A stretch of DNA of 64,000 nucleotides, from assembly GCA_963932465.1 (NCBI GenBank), contig OZ010799.1, forward strand, positions 279,975,083 to 280,039,082, in the 5' to 3' direction. Positions 33,258-43,590 of this stretch are shown one piece after another. Source of the stretch: Maratus speciosus. Taxonomy: Eukaryota; Arthropoda; Arachnida; Araneae; Salticidae. Position numbers and translations under genes: made by a program. The first letter of the stretch is position 1. Each line of letters begins with the position of its first letter. The notes under the pieces are model-generated. The model was not told the origin of the DNA. It did not search any database and saw nothing but the letters and a program-made list of their open reading frames with translations.

Positions 33258-34237
33258 TATCCCAACAAAAAGTTTTCGGTAAAAAAAAAAAAAAAGGCGC
33301 CAAGTTCTCCTTAATGTTTCGGCCAGAAAAAGTAGTGATATCTGAAGTTCGCACAAGGGCACAAGTTAAAAGCCAAACATCCCAAATCTTTCATTGAAAA
33401 TGGCTTCCTGCGACTTGACCGTTAATGCCTTCGAGAGGATTTTTCAAATTTTAAAGTATGTACAAATAAGCTACATGGCAACTACATTTTTTGATTATTT
33501 TAGGCATTTTGTGGCACAAAGTACAGAAATAAAATACACATTTAAAAAAAGCATTTAAACCACTTCAGTCTATTTAAATGCTTAGAAGTTAATTATAACA
33601 AAATACTTGTATTCAGAAGGTAATATCCCTAATTGCTAAAACATAATTAGTATCAGCTTTTAACAGTTTATAAATCGAATACCTCTTAATGTATGCAAAC
33701 AAACTGTAATTAATGTTCTAACGAAAAAAATCTCTTTCGTCAATGCACAAGATTTCAATATTATACAATAAAATATAATGTAGCATATTGTGACATTTGA
33801 AGAAAGAATATTTTGTTTTATTTCTTAGGTTTTACGTTAATGACTTTAGCTTTAGTAGACCGTACGAAATGGCAATTAAACCACATGTGGACTAAATGAT
33901 CTGTAATCAAAACTATTGTTTGTTGAAATTGAATGGTATTTATCAGAAATCTTTTACTTATAATGTCTTTATGTGTATTTGCCTCTTTACATACTAATAT
34001 TAATTTTAATATTTAAATAATTCATAAATTCGAAATTTCCAATCATTAATTTTGAAAAACCCTCTAGAAGGCATTAACGGCCAAGTCGCAGGAAGCCATT
34101 TTCAATGAAAGATTTGGGATGTTTGGCTTTTAACTTGTGCCCTTGTGCGAACTTCAGATATCACTACTTTTTCTGGCCGAAACATTAAGGAGAACTTGGC
34201 GCTTTTTTTTTTTTACCGAAAACTTTTTGTTGGGATA
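33258..34237. mobile_element. 980-bp element with near-identical inverted arms
   Basis: Starting TATCCCAACAAAAAGTTTTC, the left arm (33258-33450) is repeated in inverse at 34055-34237. From GGCGCCAAGTTC to CCTGCGACTTG, about 125 bp, I see no difference apart from the A-run length. The unpaired centre is AT-rich without frames. Such arm identity implies recent insertion or arm conversion. No clear target duplication. Confidence 0.9.
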
Positions 34238-34740
34238 GTGTTTTTCATCTTGCTTAATCTCAAATTTTTGTCAATAAATAAAACAATTTTTCCTATTCGG
34301 AAATTATGATAATGAAAATACTGGAAAATTGCCAGGTATGTATATTGGACATTTAGATTTTTCAAACCCTGATATAAATGAAAACAAATCCATGCGCATA
34401 AAAAGAAATGGATAAAGTGCTAATTTACGGACAAATACGCGAATTAAGATAGAATTAGGGAAATCTGTAGGAAAGGCGATTTAAGAACGAATTCCCAAGA
34501 CACAAGTTTAAAAAATAAGCAGTTTGAATATATATTTCAATCAATATGTTCTGTCTGTCAATTAATTTTATAAAGTAAATATCAGCGTATAAGAGGCGAA
34601 CTGGGCCTTGTAATAGATTGCCCTCAGTTACTCGACTCTTCTAGTTTATTTTTTATAAAATTTATATTTCACAGTTCGACCTTATTATCAGTATCGACTC
34701 ATATACGTATTAGACCAAAAACTGTTAAGCATTTTAGGGA
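34238..34740. other. intergenic, nothing recognised
   Basis: AT-rich; no supported feature. Confidence 0.4.
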
Positions 34741-35820
34741 AGGTATTTGAGGCACCCTGAAAATTTGTGCAACACTTCTTTTGTAATGCCTGAACACAAA
34801 ATCGAATGTCTCGCTGAAGGATCGTCGCCCAAAAATGTGCCAGACACGTGTCAAGTGCCATTTTTTGACTACCCAAAAAAGGTATTTGAGGCACTCTGAG
34901 ATTGAGACAGAATAATATTTATGCTTAGAAAAAAATATTTTGAAAATGACTGACACTTTAGTCGGCCCAAAAACTGTGCCAGACACGTGTCAAGTGCCAT
35001 TTTTTGACTACCCAAAAAAGGTATTTGAGGCACGCTGAGAAAGAGACAGAAGCTTTATGCTTTAGAAGATTTATGCTTAGAAAAAAATATGTTGAAAATG
35101 ACAGAGACTTTAGTCGGCCCAAAAACTGTACCAGACACGTGTCAAATGCCATTTATTGACTACCCATAAAAGGTATTTGAGGCACGCTGAGATTGAGACA
35201 GTATAATATTTATGCTTAGAAAAAAATATTTTGAAAATGACAGACACTTTAGTCGGCCCAAAAACTGTGCCAGACACGTGTCAAGTGCCATTTTTTGACT
35301 ACCCAAAAAAGGTATTTGAGGCACACTGAGAAAGAGACAGAAGCTTTATGCTTTAGAAGATTTATGCTTAGAAAGAAATATGTTGAAAATGACAGAGACT
35401 TTAGTCGGCCCAAAAACTGTACCAGACACGTGTCAAATGCCATTTATTGACTACCCATAAAAGGTATTTGAGGCACGCTGAGATTGAGACAGAATAATAT
35501 TTATGCTTAGAAAAAAATATTTTGAAAATGACAGACACTTTAGTCGGCACAAAACCTGTGCCAGACACGTGTCAAGTGCCATTTTTTGACTACCCAAAAA
35601 AGGTATTTGAGGCACGCTGAGATAGAGGCAGAATAATATTTATGCTTAAAAAAAATATTTTGAAAATGACAGACACTTTAATCGGCCCAAAACCTGTGCC
35701 AGACACGTGTCAAGTGCCATTTTTTGACTATCCAAAAAGGTGTTTGAGGCACGCTGAGATTGAGACAGAATAATATTTATGCTTAGAAAAAAATATTTTG
35801 AAAATGACAGACACTTTTGT
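34741..35820 (-). repeat. tandem array, left arm, 8 units of 139-152 bp
   Basis: The motif GGTATTTGAGGCA occurs near 34741, 34881, 35020, 35171, 35312, 35461, 35600 and 35739. Each unit also carries CTTTAGTCGGCCCAAAA, CCAGACACGTGTCAA and TTTTTGACTACCC. Two units have an extra 12-13 bp (AGCTTTATGCTTTAG), giving a higher-order pattern. Minus-strand frames here (for example 34958-35152) are repeat by-products. Confidence 0.9.
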
Positions 35821-36078
35821 TGGCGCTTTCTACTTGTCAGACAATATAGAATGTTAAACGCGAGTGCCAGTAAAGCTGGACTTACAGTGCCTCGCTGAAG
35901 ATCCATTTACTGACTTACCATACAAACAAAGCATCAACCGCGTTGCATCTTAAGATGAATTTCAACTGGATGCGGGCGCAATCACAACAAATCTAACTGT
36001 GATAGGCTCTCTCTCGCAAGACCACGTGACTCATAGCAAGCATGCAGTTCTGAAATTTTTGGAGTACTAATCATGTAA

Positions 36079-36303
36079 AGTAAGAAAAAATGTGTTATTT
36101 GCGCAAAAAGCAACGAAAAAATCACTGTTTTTTTTTTAAAAACGCTACAAATATGTGAAGTATTGAAAATTTGGCAAAAACATAGGTTCAAATATAAGGA
36201 TATTATTTTATCACCCAATGCTAATCTGAAAGAGGGTTATCATAGACATTGCTACAAAAGTTTTATAGCTTTGAGAAAGAAATACGACGAGACAACGCTT
36301 TAG
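36079..36303 (+). CDS. short zinc-finger-like frame in left arm
   Basis: An open frame of 74 codons with no in-frame ATG at its start; it opens after TAA at 36076. It reads KKCVICAKSNEK near the start, then KIWQKHRFKYKDI, and ends with GYHRHCYKSFIAL before TAG. C-x2-C followed some 50 residues later by H-x2-C-Y is a probable metal-binding module. From memory, similar CVIC...YHRxCY modules start many uncharacterised invertebrate repeat-encoded proteins. The lack of an ATG suggests an exon or a truncated 5' end. The copy in the right arm is frameshifted, so this is the better-preserved one. Confidence 0.5.
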   Translation, partial: SKKKCVICAKSNEKITVFFLKTLQICEVLKIWQKHRFKYKDIILSPNANLKEGYHRHCYKSFIALRKKYDETTL

Positions 36304-36649
36304 GAATATCCAATGTGCCTTCTTCTATGAATTTCGTGGTAATCGGACTATATTTGCTAGAGATAGATCGCCGAGGGATAGACAGACAAGCAAACCAAAT
36401 TCACAAACACTTTTTAACTTTGTTAAAAAGTGTTAAAAATGCTTATTAAACTTATATGCTTATTAAATGCTTATTATACATATGTATGTTTTAAAGTATC
36501 AGTAAAATTTAGCTGCGGAATTTCAGTAGAAATCCTTCTATATATAAAAAAAAGTTTTGATTTGGAAATGTACCAATGAAAATCTGCGTAGATATTCCGG
36601 GTAGATCCACATCCAATTTGAATGCTTAAGCATGGCCTTTCATCGTTAA

Positions 36650-37549
36650 TATTAAAAAAAACTGCTGCATACAAAAATATAAAAATCGGTGGTATTATAG
36701 AGAAATGTTTAATAAACACGCTGATGCAGACAGTTTTCAAATCGAAGAATTATTTTAAGAGATATTTAATGCTAAAGTTGACAAAATCGTTCCATTAAAA
36801 AAGTTTTATTGGAACAAAAACTATACATGAGAATTTAATCATTTTTAGATCATTTTATACGTTATAAGTTCCCGGTGTGCAGATTCTATTTATTTTTCTT
36901 ATTTGACTCATTTTTTGAGGTTTTATATCAATTTTAAATTCAAATTTTCAGCATTTCGAGAGATATTTTTTACAAATTTTAGAAAATGTTATTAATTTAA
37001 ACTGTTGCCAGTTGTATAAACAGCGCAAACAATAATGTTTAATTCAAATTAAAAATTTATTTTACACGTGACTATTATAAACAGAAAATATAAAAAGCAG
37101 GAACTCATGGAAAATTACGTTATAAAAATTATAAATACACGTGAATTTTATTAGAGGCAGAATATTGTAAAATAATAAATTCATAAACATGCGTTAGAAG
37201 TCTTAAATAGGAGAATTTACGTCACATTTACGTCACATTACACTTATTATATAAAATGAACAAAAAATCATATTGCAAAACAGTTTAAATTTAAAAATTG
37301 CTCGAGACATTTATTTGATATTTTAAGATTATCATAATGTTTCATTTCTAACAAAAGTATTTTTACGTGAATATTAAAAAGAAAAAGAAAAGTTTGGTGA
37401 AAATTACTTCAGATTATAATTCTCAGATTCAAATTATAATTCGATCTTCCGAAATCTTTTTAAAGTCGATTAAATTATCGTGCTGTTAGAGTCTGGGGCG
37501 TCTGAACGGGGGATGACGAGCGTAGCTCGTAGGGGGCAGAGTCCCCTAG
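36650..37549 (+). mobile_element. Helitron-like repeat with hairpin and CTAG end
   Basis: 36650-37480 is collinear with 48705-49510 (shared phrases CGTTCCATTAAAAAAGTTTT and AACTATACAT-AGAATTTAA). It ends GAGCGTAGCTC then GGGGCAGAGTCCCC and CTAG at 37546-37549, followed by T. A short hairpin just upstream of CTRR with a following T is the 3' signature of Helitrons. A paralogous end is at 53797-53836. No Rep/helicase coding; the 5' end is not located. Confidence 0.55.
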
Positions 37550-38064
37550 TCCTTTAAAAAAATAAAATATTATCGATTATTTGGCGCTAAAAGAAGAATG
37601 CACACGCGATTTGGCGGGCAAAAAATTTCCTCGCCAAACGCGAATATTTTAATGCATCTGAAAATTGCTTGTTAAATGATTATTCGAATGCGTGGTACTT
37701 AATGAATTTAAACTTAAACAATGAAACATTTTGTTATATTTTCTATAAGTTTATGTAATATATACAAGTTGCGTGTTGCTGAAGATATTTAATTTTCGGA
37801 CGGTTTCACCGGCTGGATAAATTTAAGCGCACTTTAAAAGTAACTGTCCGATTAAGAACTATTTCGTTATACATTTCGACATTAAATAAGTCGTTGTTTC
37901 TATGACAACAATATTTTTCTTATGTTGTCCTCGACACTAACACTATCGAAATCAAATTCAGAATCGGCCCTTAACTTTCAGTTTGAAGCAATTTTAATCA
38001 GTTTAAATTTTGTACTAAGCGTCATTAAACGATCGTTAAAATTCATTACATGTACATATAAATA

Positions 38065-38244
38065 CATATGCAGGGCTCGCAGCGTTCCTAAAATTTTCGC
38101 AATTTCCTACCACTGAATAAAAACGATAATCTTTGTTGTATAATTCTATTATAGATGTTAATGGAATCTATCACGAAGAAATCTTATTTAAAATACTGGT
38201 AGTAAAGTGCAAAAATTTTAGGAACGGTGCGAGCCCTGCATATG
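38065..38244. mobile_element. hAT-like MITE with CAGGGCTCGCA ends
   Basis: The element 38071-38238 has inverted ends CAGGGCTCGCAGCGTTCC / GGAACGGTGCGAGCCCTG, plus AAAATTTT-GC inside, and is flanked by a direct CATATG (38065-38070, 38239-38244). The ends look hAT-like, but the visible duplication is 6 bp rather than 8. Confidence 0.8.
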
Positions 38245-38708
38245 ACAAAATCATAGTTATAAAAGTATATTTATTTAAGTTAATCTTTCTTAAACTAGTT
38301 CCTTATAAAGAGTAGACAAAGTTTTTTATTAAAGAGTATTTTTCATAAAAGTTTCCAAAGTTTTCTGGGTATGTACTTATGCAAACCTTCCTAGTTAAAA
38401 GTTTCTAAAATTATATGAGGTTAAAAAAATATTTGGTGTAAAATGTTTCTTTACATTCATTGAGGCAACTATTGAAATTCATGCAGGTAATACATTCGTA
38501 GACGAGCTGATGCTACAGCTATTGTCTTGAGCTATACAGGTAAAAGATATAAATAGTACACATAAATATATTCCATAGTTCGTACAATGAGTGTTTTCAT
38601 CTAATCGAATAGAAAAGATTTATTTTAGTCAAGGACTATGAATGTCTTACGCTAATTTGTGAATATATTATTATAAGGAATAAAAATAAAAAATATACTA
38701 AACCTAAT

Positions 38709-38985
38709 GAAGAAAAAGGCACATTGGATATTCCTGAAGCGTCGTCGTCGCCGTATTTCTTCATTAAAGCGATGAAACTTTTGTAGTAATGTCTATGATA
38801 ACCCTCTTTCAGATTAGCATTGGATGGTAAAATAATATCTTTATATTTTAACCTATGCTTTTGCCAAATTTTCAATACTTCACAACATTTTTGTAGCGTT
38901 TTTTCAGGAAAAACAGTGATTTTTTTCGTCGCTTTTTGCGCAAATAACACATTTTTTTTCTTACTTTACATGATTAGTACTCCAA
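38709..38985 (-). pseudogene. zinc-finger-like frame in right arm, frameshifted
   Basis: Inverted copy of the 36079-36303 frame. On the minus strand the CVICAK start is followed by a frame change in an A-run. It then reads EKTLQKCCEVLKIW and GYHRHYYKSF, the Cys of the second ligand pair being Tyr here. An open frame runs on into the centre as far as 38636. Non-functional copy. Confidence 0.55.
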
Positions 38986-39244
38986 AAATTTCAGAACTGC
39001 ATGCTTGCTATGAGTCACGTGGTCTTGCGAGAGAGAGCCTATCACAGTTAGATTTGTTGTGATTGGGCCCGCATCCAGTTGAAATTCATCTTAAGATGCA
39101 ACGCGGTTGATGCTTTGTTTGTATGGTAAGTGAGTAAATGGATCTTCAGCGAGACACTGTAAGTCCAGCTTTACTGGCACTCGCGTTTAACATTCTATGT
39201 TGTCTGGCAAGTAGAAAGTGCCAACAAAAGTGTCTGTCATTTTG

Positions 39245-39723
39245 AAAATATTTTTTTCTCAGCATAAATATTATTCTGTCTCAATCTCAGCGTGCCTCAA
39301 ATTCCTTTTTTGGGTAGTCAAAAAATGGCACTTGACACGTGTCTGGCACAGTTTTTGGGCCGACTAAAGTGTCTGTCATTTTCAAAATATTTTTTTCTAA
39401 GCATAAATATTATTCTGTCTTAATCTCAGCGTGCCTCAAATACCTTTTTTGGGTAGTCAAAAAATGGCACTTGACACGTGTCTGGCAAGGATTTGGGTCA
39501 ACTAAAGTGTCTGTCATTTTCAAAATATTTTTTTCTAAGCATAAATATTATTCTGTCTCAATCTCAGCGTGCCTCAAATACCTTTTTTGGGTAGTCAAAA
39601 AATGGCACTTGACACGTGTCTGGCACAGTTTTTGGGCCACGATCCTTTAGCCAGACATTCGATTTTGTATTCAGGCATTACAAAAGAAGAGTTGCACAAA
39701 TTTTCAGGGGGCCTCAAATACCT
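39245..39723 (+). repeat. tandem array, right arm, about 4 units
   Basis: Inverse of the left array. The motif TGCCTCAAATACC recurs near 39294, 39434, 39573 and 39710, with GACACGTGTCTGGCA between. It has half as many units as the left arm. Confidence 0.9.
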
Positions 39724-40287
39724 ACTCAAAAATGTTCGTCAGCTATCCTACTATATGTTCTAACGCGTTTTAAACACTTAACAGACGGTCGCTTTAAATA
39801 ATGATTGTATTATTATATTGTATTCGTACCAGTATATTTTAAAAGTCAGTCTTGTTTATAAATTTCTTTTGCACCTGTTTATTAGGCCCAAGTAAAAGCG
39901 CTTCTCAAAAAATGTGTGGTGCAAAGTGAATAAGTTTTGTTAAGAGTGCCAATGCCGCTTATATGAAGCATTGGTCCGTTATGTGTTCAATATATTTTAT
40001 ATTAATGCATTATTTACGTATTTTGGTAAAGGAGATTAGAATAAACAGGAGGAGAAAGATAGCGTGGTATCTGCCGGTTCCGTGTAAGGTAACTGAGTAT
40101 GCAATTGCAAGATGGCGGCTACTGTTTGATTACATACCCCAAAGGAGTTATCATACAGCACGGTCGTGCTGCATAGTAGAGCTCAGCCGCATCTTTTACG
40201 TTTTGAAACATGATGAAAAGACAACAACTCAATTACAATCCAAACCAGAAAACATTCAGTGATGAATAATGGCTTTTTGGAAAGGTC
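39724..40287. other. intergenic; one 99-codon frame of unknown meaning
   Basis: A plus-strand frame at 39963-40262 encodes a basic peptide (IRINRRRKIAWYL) without any domain I recognise. Base composition is somewhat richer in GC than its neighbours. I do not call it a gene. Confidence 0.3.
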
Positions 40288-40578
40288 TTAACCCTCCGAC
40301 TGTCTTGGAAAAGGGCAAAATTGTAATGTTGTTTTCTCTCCGTTTTGTTTTAAATGCTAAAAAAAAAATTATTCTTTGAACATTTTATAAAAAAAAAAAC
40401 TCAATAACAAATATGAATGCAATCCTTGGAAGTATTAATCATTGTTCAATGTATTAAAAATACATTAAATCAATAGAATTATGTTATTTTAAATATTGCT
40501 TGTATTGCTGTGAAACCTGGAGCTTAGTGAACGTATTAAAACGGGCTTGAGCGATGTGCCTTTCGCAAGTCGGGTTAA
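40288..40578. mobile_element. piggyBac-type TTAA MITE (291 bp)
   Basis: TTAACCCTCCGACT at the left is matched inversely by AAGTCGGGTTAA at the right, with a three-base gap. Subterminal GGC-N11-GCC near the right end is a weak version of the palindrome seen in related elements. Confidence 0.6.
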
Positions 40579-41009
40579 AAAATATCCAATATTAAGGGAA
40601 CGGCACCCATTTAAACTTTACATAGCACTGTACCTTCCGTAATTTAACAATATAGAAATATCTCCTTTTTAATTTTCTAATTAAATTGTTTCTTTTGTGT
40701 TGCCACTCTCTAAAAACCGGCACAATAATTTAAAAAAAGTGATAACACGCGTATTTTGCTTTTACGAGCCAATAAAAATTCAGATTTCTCGCTATATTTT
40801 TGCATTTTTGATATCGTGGTCATTCTAGTCAGAAAATGAAAATATTGCCCATATATATGTAAACTCTTTAACTAAACACGTGTTAGAATGACGTATGTTC
40901 ATTAGAATGCTTTAAATGTTAAAAAATCTATTTTAATTTCAAGAAAACAATTTAGGAAAAGATAATAACAATAATAAAAAATCGTTTGCTAGGTATGACG
41001 TCAATTTCC
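40579..41009. other. intergenic, nothing recognised
   Basis: AT-rich, with GTGTTGCCA at 40696 that lacks a partner. Confidence 0.4.
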
Positions 41010-43590
41010 GTTTAACTGACATAACGTTGTTATGACGTTTTATTCTGAAGAGAGACTCCTGATAATCTGAAATTAATCCTTATTATTGTCATCCATAAAG
41101 TGAAAGATTTATTTAAGTCATACTAAAGAAATTTTCGATAAATACAAGTTCATTTGGTTGTATTTATTGCATTTTCCTGCGTTTTGTCAAGGAAATCGTG
41201 TACTCCTATTGGCATATTTCTTTTTTCCAACGGAGATTTGCCATCTCGTAACCTGATTGGTCAGAGCTTCCTGTGTCAAAGTGACTTTTCTTGGCGGGAA
41301 GGAATTATGCTTGCGACCACGTTCTCTCAGAAGTAGAGAATTTTGATAGGATGGGCGCGGGGAAAGGAATGCATTTCAATAGACTTCTGATTTATTTATT
41401 TATTTATTTTTGTTGAAATTACAGGTCAATGGCAAAAATGATTTCTAGAGAAAGAAGATAATTTCCATTACCTAATGACAAAGAGGGCGGGGTGTCATCT
41501 TAGAAGTGAAAAGATTCCAAATAACTTTAATAAATTTGTTACTTTTTAAATTTAAGATATTTTTCAATCTATTTTACATTATTTTTTTATTTTAAATTTT
41601 CTATTAATTTGTAATTTTACTTAATTATAAATGTATTTAATTGAATTCGTAATTATTCAAATAAATTATAAATGTTACCTTTTTTTAAAGATTTTAAGTT
41701 TAATAATCCTTATAATTATGAAATTCTGTAAGCTCTAATGAATATAAAATTGTCAGGAGTCGGGGAATCATAGCAGATGTAATAAAATACTATAAAACAA
41801 CAAATAGGAGAGATGATTTAAAAAAGAAGTACATATAGATACTAAACTTTGCGTGATTTTGTGAAGTAGAAATTTCAGAGGGCGGTAAATTTAAATGAAA
41901 TCTTTAGAAAAAGTGAAAATCTGCGATATGCAAAAATTTTAAAACTAAAAAAAAACCTGCTCTGTTTGTTATTTTGATGAAATAACAAATAAATAATACG
42001 TCATCTAAATTTCACTTTAAATTTCAATTTCTCCTGCCCATTTCTCAGCATATATAATACATTTATATTTTAAAAAAATTTCGATCTTTGTTGAAACAAT
42101 AATCAGTCATCTAAAATTCTCCTTGAAATTTCTGCAAAAACATTTTACCCCCACCCCTTTTACACACAACAAAGTTCAGTTTTCTTAAAGTTTTTTTTTT
42201 CTTTTTTGTATGCACATATCTTTATACACAACATTTGAATGGCTATTCTGAATATGTTCCTTTTTGAAAATGATCCTCAAATCGCTAGCTTATTTTCTTT
42301 TGTAGAAGAAGAAAAAATAAATTATTTGCGTTTTTTATTTTGCCTGTATGATTTTATTTAAAGAAAAATAACCTAATGCTTACAAAATTCGAATATGTTT
42401 TTCAAATATAACACAGTATTTAAGCATTTAAAAATGGGCATCTTCTAAAACCCCTACCCTTTTTTTTACTGAAAAAGTTGAGGATCCTATTATATTATTG
42501 CCTAAAGCTGTTATATTTGTTGGATACTTAAATTAAATTAATGATGGTGAGTTTTTATTCCTTAGTTTAGTGCCTGTGTTTCCGATCAAAAATGAATTCA
42601 GAAAGGTATTTGAGAACAGTCGTCAAATTTTCTGTCACATATTTAAGAATCGAACAGTGTTTTCCATTTTTTTCATAAATAAATGGAGAGTTGTAAGCGA
42701 TTGTTGTCACGGGACGACAGGTTTTTCTGCTTTCCCGCGCTGTCGTATCCAAAAATTCAGTTCTAAAAGCCAACTTTGTCAGTATTTTTAAAAAGATATT
42801 CTACTTTTACCAAAAAATTGAAAACACCATTCGATTACATAGTTTATTAATAAGAACACCTGTCAGTTTTATGTGTTTCCGAACAAAAATGAATTTAGGA
42901 AGGTATTTGAGAACAGCCGTGAAATTGTCTGTCACATATTTAAGAATTGAACAGTGTTTTTCATCTTTTTCTAATAAGTAAATGGAGAGTTGTAAGCGAT
43001 TGTTGTCACGGTACGACAGGTTTTTCTCTTTTCCCGCGCTGTCGCATCCAAAAATTCAGTTCGAAAAGCCAACTTTGACAGTATTTTTAAAAAAGATATT
43101 CTGCTTTTACTAAAAAATTGAGAACATCATTCGATTACATAGTTTATTAATAAGAACGCCTGTCAATTTCATGTGTTTCTGAACAAAAATGAATTCAGAA
43201 AGGTATTTGAGAACAGCCGTATTATTTCAATTTTAATTGATAACCTTAACTTGGAAATTGGCCCTGACAAGGTCCCTTTTTGTTTAACTTCATATAGCAT
43301 AATGTGTAATTAAAAAGAAATTCTGAACGAAAAAAATCTTACACGACAAGAAACAAAGAAGTGTTTTTCGCTAAGCACGATTCCCAGCAAGAAACATCAA
43401 ATGCATGCCGAAGTCTCTGACCAATCAGATTGCGAGATACAATTTAGAAGGCAAATTTCAGTTGGGAAAAAAAAATATGCCTCCTTTTGCAGGCGCCAAA
43501 GAAAACATGCATTTTAATTTTAAACACTGAAACACTACTAGAACTACGTCATTATAACGCCAAATGAAATTCAATTTCGCGAGTTTTAAA
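41010..43590. mobile_element. imperfect inverted structure around a tandem repeat
   Basis: 41180-41285 (GGCATATTTCTTTTTTCCAAC, GATTTGCC, CTGATTGGTCAGAG) pairs in inverse with 43400-43500. Weaker pairing continues outwards through TTATGACGT/ACGTCATAA at about 41030 and 43545. The centre holds the 298-bp tandem repeat. This could be an old inverted-repeat transposon; borders are uncertain. Confidence 0.5.
42560..43225 (+). repeat. tandem repeat of about 298 bp, 2.2 copies
   Basis: GTGTTTCCGA-CAAAAATGAAT begins units at 42576, 42873 and 43173 (spacings 297 and 300). Shared content includes AGGTATTTGAGAACAG, GAGAGTTGTAAGCGATTGTT and CAGGTTTTTCT. The third unit stops after about 50 bp. Short frames on both strands here follow the repeat. 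Confidence 0.9.

Larger units (their letters stand above)
34741..39723. mobile_element. 5-kb structure with long inverted arms
   Basis: The left arm (34741-36328) and right arm (38709-39723) are inverted copies of one sequence. From outside in, each has a unique 135-bp cap (GTGCAACTCTTCTTTTGTAAT type), a tandem array of about 140-bp units, a GC-richer segment (ACTCATAGCAAGCATGCAGT), then a short coding-like frame. The left arm is longer because its array has more units. The 2.4-kb centre contains a Helitron-like repeat (36650-37549) and a small hAT-like element (38065-38244). It resembles a foldback or large inverted-repeat transposon, but the class is not certain. Confidence 0.75.

Noticed and set aside
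34741..35820. CRISPR-like array because of regular repeats
   Set aside because: Units are contiguous 140-bp tandem repeats without unique spacers, in eukaryotic sequence.
34688..35906. Several minus-strand frames of 64-95 codons with repeated peptide LKYLFWVVKKWHLTRVWH
   Set aside because: They are translations of the 140-bp tandem units, and lengths change with unit indels; there is no sign of selection on a protein.
39963..40262. A 99-codon frame with a basic peptide
   Set aside because: No motif, no relatives in the window and no supporting signals; left as intergenic.
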